Source: Chlorocebus sabaeus (taxonomy: Eukaryota > Chordata > Mammalia > Primates > Cercopithecidae). Taken from it: DNA of 64,000 nt. This document shows, in pieces, positions 34,967 to 45,200 of the stretch. The stretch lies in the NCBI RefSeq assembly GCF_047675955.1, contig NW_027327635.1, positions 124,001-188,000 on the forward strand. Direction: 5' to 3'. The position numbers and the translations under genes are program-made. The notes under the pieces were generated by a model. That model searched no databases and had not been told where the DNA came from. It saw nothing but the letters and a program-made list of their open reading frames with translations. Each line of letters begins with the position of its first letter. Positions within the stretch are counted from its first letter, which is position 1.

Positions 34967-37140
34967 CACTCCCCTGAGTGAGCGCTCACCTGAGTGGGCA
35001 CTCCACTTTGTGAGCGCCTCCCTGAGTGTGCACTCGTCTGAGTGAGCACTCCCCTGAGTGTGTACTCCCCTGAATGAGCACTCCCCTGAGTGTGCACTCC
35101 TCTGAGTTCGCACTCTCCTGAGTGAGGACTCCCCTGGGTGTGCACTCCCCTGAGTGTGTGCTACCCTGAGATTTTGCTCCCCTGAGTTCGCACTCTTTTG
35201 AGTGAGGACTCCCCTGAGTGTGCACACCCCTGAGTGTATGCTCACCTGATCATGCACTCCGCTGAGTGTGTGCTCTCCTGAGTGAGCACTCCCCTGGGTG
35301 TGCACTCCCCTGAGTGTGTGCTACCCTGAGATTTTGCTCCCCTGAGTTCGCACTCTTTTGAGTGAGGACTCCCCTGAGTGTGCACTCCCCTGAGTGTATG
35401 CTCACCTGAGCATGCACTCCGCTGAGTGTGTGCTCTCCTGAGTGAGCACTCCCCTGTGTGTGCACTCCCATGAGTGTGCGCTCCACTGTGTGTGCTCTCC
35501 CCAGTGTGTTCGCTGCCCTGAGTGAGCGCTCCCCTGAGTGCGAGCTCCCCTGAGTGTGCACTCGCCTGGGTGAGGACTCACCTGAGTGTGCACTCCCCTG
35601 ATTGTGATCTCGCCTGAGTTTGGACTCCCCTGAGTGTGCACTCCACTGATTGAGCTCTCCCCTAAGTTTACACTCCCCTGAGTTTGCGCTCCCTTGAGAT
35701 TGCGCTACCCTGAGTGTGAACTCCCCTGAGTGAGCGCTAACCTGAGTGCGCACTAACCTGAGTGTGCACTCGCCTGGGTGAAGACACCCCTGAGTGTGCA
35801 CTCCCCTGAGTGTGAACTTGCCTGTGTGAGGACTCCCCAGAGTGAGCGCTCTCCTGAGGGGGTACTCGTCTGAGTGATGACACCCCTGAGTGTGCACTCC
35901 CCTGAATGAGCACTCCCCTGAGTGTGCACTCCTCTGAGTTCACACTCTTCTGAGTGAGGACTCCCTTGAGTGTGCACTACACTGAGTGTGCAGTCCCTTG
36001 GGTGTTCGCTTCCAAGGGAGTGCACTTCCCCGAGTTCGCATTCTCCTGAGTGAGGACTCCCCTGAGTGTGCACTCTCCTGGGTGTGGGCTCACCTGATTG
36101 TGCACTCCCTTGAGTGAGCACTCCCCTCGGTGAGGACACCCCTGTGTGTGCACTCCCCTGAGTGAGCACTCCCCTGAGTGTGCACTCCTCTTAGTTCGCA
36201 CTCCTCTGAGTGAGGACTCCCCTGAGTGTGCACCCGCCAGTGTGTGCACTCCCCTGAGTGTGCGCTCCCCTGAGTGTGCACTCCCCTGAGTGAGCGCTCC
36301 GCTGAGGGTGCACTCCCCTGAGTGTGCGGTCACCTGAGTAAGGACTACTCTAAGTGGACACTCCCCTGAGTGTGAACTCGCCTGAGTGAGGACTCACCAG
36401 AGTGAGCACTCTCCTGAGGGGTTACTCGTCTGAGTGATGACTCCCCTGAGTGTGCACTCCCCTGAATGAGCACTCCCCTGAGTGAGCGCTCCCCTGAGTG
36501 TGCACTCCCCTGAGTGTGCGCTCACCTGAGTAAGGACTACTCTGAGTCGGCACTCCCCTGAATGTGCGCTCGCCTGAGTGAGGACTCCCCTGAGTGTGCA
36601 CTCCGCTGAATGAACACTCCCCTGTTTGTGCGCTCACCTGAGTGTGCACTCCCCAGTGTGTGCACTCCCCTGAGTGATCACTCCCTGAGTGTGAACTCCC
36701 CTGAGTGTGCACTCTCCTGAGGGAGGACTCCCCTGAGTGTGCACTCCCCTGAGTGAGCACTCCCCTGAGTGTGCACTCCTCTTAGTTCGCACTCTCCTGA
36801 GTGAGGACTCCACTGAGTGTGCACTCCCCTGAGTGTGCGCTCCTTTGAGTGTGCACTCCCCTGAGTGAGCACTCCCCTGAGTGTGCTCTCACCTGAGAGT
36901 GCACTCGCCTGAGTGAGGACTACTCTGAGTGTGCACTCCCCTGAGTGTGGACTCGCCTGAGTGAGGGCTCCCCTGAGTGTGCTCTTCCATGTGTGAGCAC
37001 TCACGTCAGTGGCCACTCCCCTGTGTGAGTGCTCCCCTGAGTGTGCACTCCCCTGTGTGTGCACTCCCTTGAGTGAGGACTCCCCTGAGTGTGCACTCCC
37101 CTAAATGAGCACTCCCCTTCGTGTACACTCCCCTGAGTAA
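34954..37140 (+). repeat. Satellite A block 5
   Basis: About 2.2 kb of the 16-bp unit and close kin of block 4. It carries an extra internal 160-bp (ten-unit) tandem duplication near 35121-35440, absent from block 4. Its right end is the class II junction shared with block 4. Confidence 0.94.
35121..35440 (+). repeat. 160-bp tandem duplication in satellite A
   Basis: The series CTACCCTGAGATTTTGCTCC, a CACTCTTTTGAG unit, GTGTATGCTCACCTGA and CATGCACTCCGCTGAG occurs twice with a 160-bp shift (for example 35161 and 35321). The copies differ at only a few bases, such as GATCATGCAC versus GAGCATGCAC, so the event is recent. Outer limits are approximate. Confidence 0.85.
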
Positions 37141-37155
37141 GCCAGTGAAACCCGT
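37130..37155. other. A-to-B junction 5, class II
   Basis: CCCCTGAGTAAGCCAGTGAA, a copy of the junction at 32155 displaced by 4985 bp. More than 100 bp on each side correspond. Confidence 0.9.
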
Positions 37156-37309
37156 TTTGAGCCAGTCTGGTCCGGTTTAAGCCAGACTGGTCGGGTCTGA
37201 GCTGGTCAACGCCGGTTTGAGGCGGTCTGTTCCAGTTTGATCCGGTTTAAGCCGGTATGCTCCGGTGTGATATGGTTGAGCCGGTCTGGTCCGATTTGAG
37301 CTGGTCAAA

Positions 37310-40300
37310 ACCGGTTTGAGCCGGTCTGGTCCGGTTTGATCCGGTTTGAGCCAATCTGCTCTGGTTTGATCTGGTTTGAGATGGTCAATATCGGTTTGAG
37401 TCCGGTTTGAGCCGGACAAAACCGGATTTAGCGGGTCTACACGGTCTGGTCCGAATTGATCCCTTTTGAGCCGGTCTCGTCCTGTTTGATCCGATTTTAG
37501 TCCGTGTGGTCCAGTTTGAGCCGTTTTCAGCCAGTCTGGTCCAGTTTGAGTCCGATTTGAGCCGGTCAAAACCGGTTTGAACCGCTCTGGCCCGGTGTGA
37601 TCTGGTCAAATCCTGTTTGAGCCGGTCTGGTGCAGTTTGAGCCGGTTTGAGCCGGTCTGGTCCAGTTTGATCTGGTAGAGCCGGTGTGGGCTTTTGTGAG
37701 CTCGTCAAAACCGGTTTGAGCCTGTCTTGTCCGGTTTGATCCGTTCTGATGCGGTCTGGTCCGATTTGAGCTGGTCAAAACTGTTTTCAGCCGGTCTGGT
37801 CCGGTTTGAGTCCGGTTTGAGCTGGTCTGGTCCGGTTTGAGCCTGTTTGAGCCTGTCTGGTCCGGTTTGATCCGATTTGAGACGGTCTGGCCCGGTTTGA
37901 GCCGGTCTGGTCCAGTTTGAGTCAGGTTTGAGCCACTCAACACCCGTTTGAGCCGGTCGGGTCTGGTTTGAGTCCGATTTGAGCCGGTCAAAACCGGTTG
38001 GAGCCGGTCTGGTCTGGTTTGAGCCGTTCTAAGAGCTGGTCTGGTACGGTTTGATTCGGTTTGAGCCGGTCTGGTTCGGTTTGAGCCAGTTTAACCCGGT
38101 TTGAGCCGTTCTGTACCCGTTTGAGTCGAGTTTGAGCCGGTCAAACCCTGTTTGAGCCAGTCCGGTCCGGTTTAAGCCAGTCTGGTCAGGTTTGAGCCGG
38201 TCAACCCCGGTTTGAGCCGGTGTGGTCCGGTTTGATCCCGTTAAAGCCGGTCGGGTTCCTGTTTGATCTGGTAGAGTCGGTCTGGGCTTTTGTGAGCTGG
38301 TCAAAACCGGTTTGAGCTGGTCTGGTCCGGTTTTATCCTGTTTGAGCCTGTCTGGTCCGGTTTGAGACGTTCTGGTCCGGTTTGAGTCTGGTTCGAGCCG
38401 GACAACACCGGTTTGAGCCCGTCTGGTCCGGTTTGAGCCGGTCAACACCAGTTTGAGCTGATCTGGTCCTGTTGGAGTCCCGTTTGAGACGGTCTGGTCC
38501 GGTTTGAGCCGGTCAAAACCGGTTTGAACCGTTCTGGTCCGTATTGAGCGGATCAAAACCGGTTTGAGACGGTCTAAGAGCCGGTCTGTTCAGGTTTGAT
38601 CCAGTTTAAGCTGGTCTGGTATGGTTTGATACGGTTGAGCCAGTCTGGTTCGGTTTGAGCCGGTCAAAACTGGTCTGAGCCAGTCTGGTCCGGTTTTAGC
38701 CAGTCTGGTCGGGGTTGACCCGGTCAAAACCGGTTTCAGCCAGTCTCGTCCGGTTTCAGCCGGTCTGGTCGGGTTTGAGGAAGTGAAAACCGGTTTGAGC
38801 CGGTCTGGTCCTGCTTGAGTCTGCTTTGAGCCGGTCAAAATCGGTTTGTGCTGCTCTGGTCCGATTTGAGCCGGTCAAAACCGGTTTGAACCGGTCTATT
38901 CCGGTTTGAGTCCGGTTTGAACGGGTCTGGTTTGGTTTTAGCCGGTCTGGTAGTGTTTGAGCCAGTCAAAACTGATTTGAGCCTGTCTGGTCCGGTTTCA
39001 GACGGTCTGGTCGGGTTTGAGCCGGTCAAAACCGGTTTGTGCTGGTCGGGTCCTGTTTGAGTCCGGTTTGAGCCGGTCAAAACTGGTTTGAGCCCGTCTG
39101 GTCCCGTTTGATCCGGTTTGAGCGGTTCTGGTCCTGTTTGACCCGGTTTGAGACGGTCTGGTCCGCTTTGATGTGGTTGAGCCAGTCTGGTCTGGTTTGA
39201 GCTGGTCCAAACCGGTTTGAGCCGGTCTGGTCTAGTTTGATCAGGTTTGAACTGGTCTGGTCCGATTTGATTTGGTTGAGCCGGTCTGGTCTGGTTTGAG
39301 CCGTTCAAAACCGGTTTGAGCCGGTCTGGTCCTGATTGAGTCCGGTATGAGCTGGTCAAAACCGGTTTGAGCCGGTCTGGTCCAGTTTGTGTCAGGTCCA
39401 GTTTGAGTCTGGTCCGGTTTGAGCCGTTCTGGTCCGGTTTGAGTCTGGTTCGAGTCTGTCAACACCGGTTTGAGCCGGTCTGGTTCGGTTTGAGTCCGGT
39501 TTGAGCCGGTCAACACCGGTTTGATCCGGTCTGGTCCAGTGCAAGTCCTATTTGAGCCGGTCAAAACTGGTTGGAGCCGGTCTGGTCTGGTTTGAGCCGG
39601 TCTAAGGGTCGGTCTGGTTCGGTTTGGTTTGGTTTGAGCCGGTCTGGTGCGGTTTGAGCCAGTCTAACCCGGTTTGAGCCGTTGTGGTCCGGGTTGAGTC
39701 TGGTTTGAGCTGGTCAAGCCCTGTTTGAGCCAGTCTGGTTCGGTTTAAGCCAGTCTGGTCGAGTTTGAGCCAGTCAACCCTTGTTTGAGCCAGTCTGGTC
39801 CGGTTTGATTCCGTTAAAGCTGGTCTGGTCCGGTTTGAATCCGGTTTGAACAGGTGTTGTCCGGTTTGAGCCGTTCTGTTCCGGTTTAAGCTGGTCAAAA
39901 CCGGTTGTAGATGGTCTGGTCCGTTTTGATCCGGTTTGAGCCTGTCTGGTCCGGTTTGAGTTGTTCTGGTCTGGTTTGAGTCTGGTTCGAGCCAATCAAC
40001 ACTGGTGTGAGCCGGTCTGGTCCTGTTGAGTCCGATTTGAGCCAGTCAAAACTGATTGGAGCCGGTCTGGTCCGGTTTGATCCGGTAGAGCCAGTCTGGG
40101 CTTTTGTGAGCTGGTCAAAAACCGGTTTGAGCCGGTCTGGCCCGGTTTTAGCCGGTATGGGCTGGTCTGGTCAGGTTTGATCCGGTTTCAGCCTGTCTGG
40201 GCCTGTCTTGTCCGGTTTGATCTGGTGTGAGCCGGTCTGGTCCTGTTTGATCCGGTGTCATCCGGTCAAAACCGGTTTGAGCCAGTCTGGTCCGGTTTGA

Positions 40301-40409
40301 GCCAGTCTGGTCTGGTTTGAGCCGGTCAAAACAGGTTTGTGGCCCGGTTTTAGCCACTCTGGGCCGGTCTTGTCCGGTTTCATGCGGTTTCAGCTGGTCT
40401 GGGCCGACC
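37310..40409 (+). repeat. Satellite B ~3.1-kb duplicated segment, right copy
   Basis: Partner of about 26100-29178, with a shift of 11210 bp at the left and 11231 bp at the right. It ends close to the point where the B subfamily changes, so the end of homology and the subfamily boundary nearly coincide. Confidence 0.85.
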
Positions 40410-40410
40410 C

Positions 40411-41065
40411 GGATTGAACCTGTCTGGTCCGGTTTGAGCCGGTCGAAACCGGTTTGAGCCGGTCAAAACCGGTTTGAGCCCGTCTGGTCTGGTTTGAGCT
40501 GGTCTGGTTTGAACCGGTAAAAACCGGTTTGAGACGTTCTGGTCTGGTTTGACCCAGTCAAAACCGGTTTGTGAACCGGTTTTTTTCCTGTCTGGGCAGG
40601 TCTGGTCCAGTTTGATGCGATTTCAGCTGGTGTGGGCTGGTCGAGTCCGGTTTGATCCGGTCAAAACCGCTTTGAGCTGGTCAAAAACGGTTTGAGCTGG
40701 TCTGGTCTGGTTTAAGCCAGTCTGGTCTGGTTTGAGCCGTTCAAAACATGCTCAGGTCTGTCAAAACCGGTTTGAGCTGGTCTGGTCTGGTTTGAACGTG
40801 TCAAAAAGGGTTTGTGGTCCAGTTTTTGTCGGCGTGGGCCAGTCTGGTGTGGTTTGATCCGATTTTAGCCGTTCTGGGCTGGTCTGATTGGGTTTGATCT
40901 GCTCTCATCCGGTCAAACCCGGTTTTAGCCGGTCAAAAGTGGTTTCAGCCGGTCTGGCGTGGTTTGAGCAGGTCAAAACCGGTTTGAGCCGGTGTGGTCC
41001 GGTTTGAGGTGGTCTGGTCTGGTTTGAACCGGCCAAACTTGGCTCAGGCTGGTCAAAACTGGTTT
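40411..41065 (+). repeat. Satellite B ~0.65-kb repeat, copy 1
   Basis: GGATTGAACCTGTCTGG and the words after it recur 1141 bp later (40411 and 41552). GTTTGTGAACCGG at 40567 recurs at 41713, a shift of 1146 bp. The first copy has seven T after ACCGG and the second six. Homology ends near GGCTCAGGCTGGTCAAAAC. Confidence 0.8.
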
Positions 41066-41551
41066 GAGCCGGTTTGGTCTGGTTGAAGCCAGTCAAAACC
41101 GATTCGAGCCTGTCTGAGCCGGTCTGGTCGGGTTTGATACGGTCTAATCAGGTCAAACCCGGTTTGAGCCAGTGAAAACCGGTTTTAGCCAGTCTGGTGT
41201 GGTTTGAGCCGGTCAAAACCGGTTTGAGCCGGTCAAAACCGGATTGAGCCAGTCAAAACCGGTTTGAACCGGTCTGGTCTGGTTTGAGACGGTAAAAAAC
41301 CGGTTTGAGCCGTTCTGGCCCGGTTTTAGCCGGTCTGTGCCGGTCTGGTCTGGTTTGGTCCGGTTTCATCCGGTCTGGGAGTGTCTGGTCTGGTTTGATC
41401 TGGTGTGAGCCAGTCTGGTCCGGTTTGATCCGGTGTCATCTGGTCAAAACCGGTTTGAGCCAGTCTGGTCTGGTTTGAGCCGGTCTGGTCTGGTTTGAGC
41501 CAGTCAAAACAGGTTCAGGCCAGTCAAAACCGGTTTGAGCAGGTCAAAACC

Positions 41552-42213
41552 GGATTGAACCTGTCTGGTCTGGTTTGAGCCGGTCGAAACCGGTTTGAGC
41601 CGGTCAAAACCGGTTTGAGCCCGTCTGGTCTGGTTTGAGCTGGTCTGGTCTGGTTTGAACCAGTAAAAACCGGTTTGAGACGTTCTGGTCTGGTTTGACC
41701 CGGTCAAAACCGGTTTGTGAACCGGTTTTTTCCTGTCTGGGCAGGTCTGGTCCAGTTTGATGCGATTTCAGCTGGTGTGGGCTGGTCGAGTCCGGTTTGA
41801 TCCGGTCAAAACCGCTTTGAGCTGGTCAAAAACGGTTTGAGCCGGTCTGGTCTGGTTTAAGCCAGTCTGGTCTGGTTTGAGCCAGTCAAAACATGCTCGG
41901 TTCAGTCAAAACCGGTTTGAGCCAGTCTGGTCTGGTTTGAACGGGTCAAAAAGGGTTTGTGGCCCAGTTTTCGTCGGCGTGGGCCAGTCTGGTGTGGTTT
42001 GATCCGATTTTAGCCGTTCTGGGCTGGTCTGATTGGGTTTGATCTGCTCTCATCCGGTCAAACCCGGTTTTAGCCGGTCAAAAGTGGTTTCAGCCAGTCT
42101 GGTGTGGTTTGAGCAGGTCAAAACCGGTTTGAGCCAGTGTGGTCTGGTTTGAGGTGGTCTGGTCTGGTTTGAACCGGCCAAACCCGGCTCAGGCTGGTCA
42201 AAACTGGTTTGAG
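41552..42213 (+). repeat. Satellite B ~0.65-kb repeat, copy 2
   Basis: Partner of 40411-41065. Shared variants include GGTCGAAACCGG, GCCCGTCTGGTCTGG and CTGTCTGGGCAGG. After about 42213 the sequences differ (GTCTGGGCC here, TTGGTCTGGTTG there). Confidence 0.8.
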
Positions 42214-45200
42214 CCGGTCTGGGCCAGTCTGGTCCGGTTTGCACCGGCTTCAGCTCTTCTGGTCCGGTCTGGTGCGGTTTCATCCAGTTTGTGCTGGTCT
42301 GGTCCGGTTTTATTCTGTCTCATCCGGTCAAAACCGGTTTGAGCCGGACTGGTCTGGTTTGAGCCGATCAAAACCGGTTTGATCCACTCTGTCTGGTTTG
42401 AGCCGGTCTGGTCTCATTTGAGCTGGTCAAAACCTGAATGAGCCGGTTTGGCCTGGTTTTAGCCTGTCTGGGCCGGTCTGGTTCGGTTTGAGCCAATTTG
42501 AGCCGATTTGTGCCGGTCTGGTCAGGTATGATCCAGTTTGAGAGGGTCTGGTACGGTTTCATCCGGTCTAATCCTGTCAAAACTGGTTTGAGCTGTTCAG
42601 GTCTGCTTTGAGCCAGTCAAAACAGGTTCGAGCTGGTCTGGTCTGGTTTGAGCCGGTCAAAATAGGTTTGAGACGGTTTGGCCCAGTTTTAGGCGGTCTG
42701 GGCTGGTGTGGTCCTGTTTGATCCGGTTTGAGCCGGCCTGGTCTCGTTTGAGCCGGTCAAAACCGGTTTGAGACGGTCTGGTCTGGTTTGAGGCGGTCAA
42801 AATAGGTTTGAGCGGGTTTGGCCTGGTTTTAGGCGGTCAGGGCCGGTCTGGTCCGGAATGATCCTGTTTTAGCCGGTCTGGGCCCGTTTGGTCCGGTTTG
42901 ATCCGGTCTCATCCGGTCAAAATCGGTTTCAGCCAGTCAAAATCAGTTTGAGCCGGTCTCGTGTGATTTGAGCCGGTCAAAAACCGGTTTGTGGCGGTCA
43001 AAACCGGTTCGAGCCATTCAAAATCGGTTTGAGATGGTCAAAATCGGATCGAACCGGTCTGGTCTGGTTTGAGCCGGTCAAAACCGGTTTGAGCCAGTTT
43101 TGTCTGGTTGAAGCCAGTCTAAACCGATTCGAGCCTGTCTGAGCCTGTCTGGTCTGGTTTGATCCGGTTTAATCAGGTCAAAACCGGTTTGAGCCGGTGA
43201 AAACCGGTTTTAGCTGGTCTGGAGTGGTTTGAGCCAGTCAAAAACGGTTTGAGCTGGTCAAAACCAGATTGAGCCAGTCAAAACCGGTTTGAACCGGTCT
43301 GGTCTGGTTTGAGCCGGTCAAAACCGTTTTGAGCCGGTCTGGCCCAGTTTTAGCCGGTCTGGGCCGGTCTGGTCTGGTTTGATCTGGTTTCAGCCTTTCT
43401 GGGCCTGTCTGGTCTGGTTTGATGCGGTGTGAGCCGGTCTGGTCCTGTTTGATCTGGTGTCATCCGTTCAAAACCGGTTTGAGCCGGTCTGGTCCGGTTT
43501 GAACCGGTCTGGTCTGGTATGAGCCAGTCAAATCCAGCTCAGGCTGGTCAAAAACCGGTTTGAGCCGGTCTGGTCTGGTTTGAGCCGCTCAAAACCGGTT
43601 TGTGGCCCACTTTTAGCCGATCTGGCCCCGTGTGGTCTGGTTTGCTCGGGCTTCAGCTGTTCTGGGGCCGGTCTGCTGCAGTTTCATCCGGTTTGAGCTG
43701 GTCTGGTCTGGTTTTATCCTGTCTCATCCAGTCAAAACCGGTTTGAGCCAGTCTCTTCTAGTTTCAGCCAGTCAAAACCGGTTTGAGGCAGTGTGGTCTG
43801 GTTTCAGCCGGTCTGGTCTGGTTTGAGGCAGTCAAAATCTGATTGAGCCGGATTGGCCTGGTTTTAGCCTGTCTGGGCCGGTCTGGTTCGGTTTGAGCCA
43901 TTTTGAGCTGGTTTGTGCCGGTCTGGTCCGTTATTATCCAGTTTTAGAAGGTCTGGTACGGTTTGATCCGGTCTAATCCGATCAAAACCGGTTTGAGCCG
44001 GTCAGGTCTGGTTTGAGCTGGTCAAAACAGGTTCAAGTCGGTCTGGTCTGGTTTGAGCTGGTCAAAATAAGTTTGAGCCGGTTTGGCCCGGTGTTAGGCG
44101 GTCTGGGCCGGTCTGGTCCGGTTTGAGCCGGTCTGGTCTGGTTTGAGCCGGTCAAAACCGGTTTGAGCCCTTCTGGTCTGGTTTGAGAAGGTCAAAATAG
44201 GTTTGAGCCGCTTTGGCCCGGTTTTAGGCGGTCTGGGCCGTTCTGGTCCGGTTTGATCCGGTTTTTAGCCGGTCTAGGCCCATCTTGTCCGGTTTGATCC
44301 AGTCTCATATGGTCAAAATCGGTTTTCAGCCAGTCAAAACCGGTTTGAGCCGGTCTGGTGTGATTTGATCCGTTCAAAACCGGTTTGATCAAGTCAAAAT
44401 CTCTTCGAGCCATTCAAAACCGGTTTGAGCCAGTCAAAACCGGATTGAACCGGTCCCGGTCTGGTTTGAGCCAGTCAAAACCGGTTTGAGCCGGTCTGGT
44501 CTGGTTTCAAACGGTCTAGTCGGGTTTGAGTCGCTCAAAACCGTCTTAGGTCGGTCAAAACCGGTTTGAGCTGGTCTGGTCTGGTTAGAACCGGTCAAAA
44601 CCTGTTTGTGGCCCAGTTTTAGGCGGTCTGGGCCGGTCTGGTCTGGTGTGATCCGATTTTCGCCGGTCTGGGCCGGTCTGATTTGGTTTGATCCGGACTC
44701 ATCCGGTCAAAACCGGTTTTAGCATGTCAAAACCGATTTCTGCCGGTCTGGTGTGGTTTGGTCAGGTCAAAAGCGGTTTGAGCCTGTCAGGTCGGGTTTG
44801 AGACGGTCAGGTCTGTTTTGAGCTGGTCAAAATAGGATTGAGCCAGTTTGGCACGGTTTTAGACGGTCTGGGCCAGTCTGGTCTGGTTTGATCCGGTTTG
44901 AGCCGGTCTGGTCTGGTTTGAGCCAGTGAAAACCGGTTTGAGCCGGTCTGGTCTGGTTTGAGCCAGTATGGCCTGGTTTGAGCAGGTCAAAACCGGTTCG
45001 AGCCGGTCAAAACCGGTTTGAGCCGGTTTGGTCTGGTTGAAGCCAGTCAAAACCGATTCGAGCCTGTCTGAGCCGGTCTGGCCCGGTTTGATCCGGTCTA
45101 ATCAGGTCAAAACTGTTTTGAGCTGGTGAAAACCGGTTTTAGCCGGTCTGGAGTGGTTTGAGCCAGACAAAACCGGTTGGAGCCGGTCAAAACTGAATTG

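Noticed and set aside
1..37140. NKX2-type sites (CTTGAGTG) or AP-1-like TGAGTG in satellite A
   Set aside because: CTTGAGTG appears only in occasional variants and TGAGTG lacks the AP-1 core TGAGTCA. The consensus unit does not match either motif.
5902..39359. Minus-strand frames of 100-250 codons in satellite B, for example 5902-6414, 10936-11511, 29152-29682 and 38835-39359
   Set aside because: They read a 17-residue or 20-residue repeat that follows the 51-bp and 20-bp word sets. Frames on the opposite strand and in other phases are of similar kind, and no codon bias or domain is visible.
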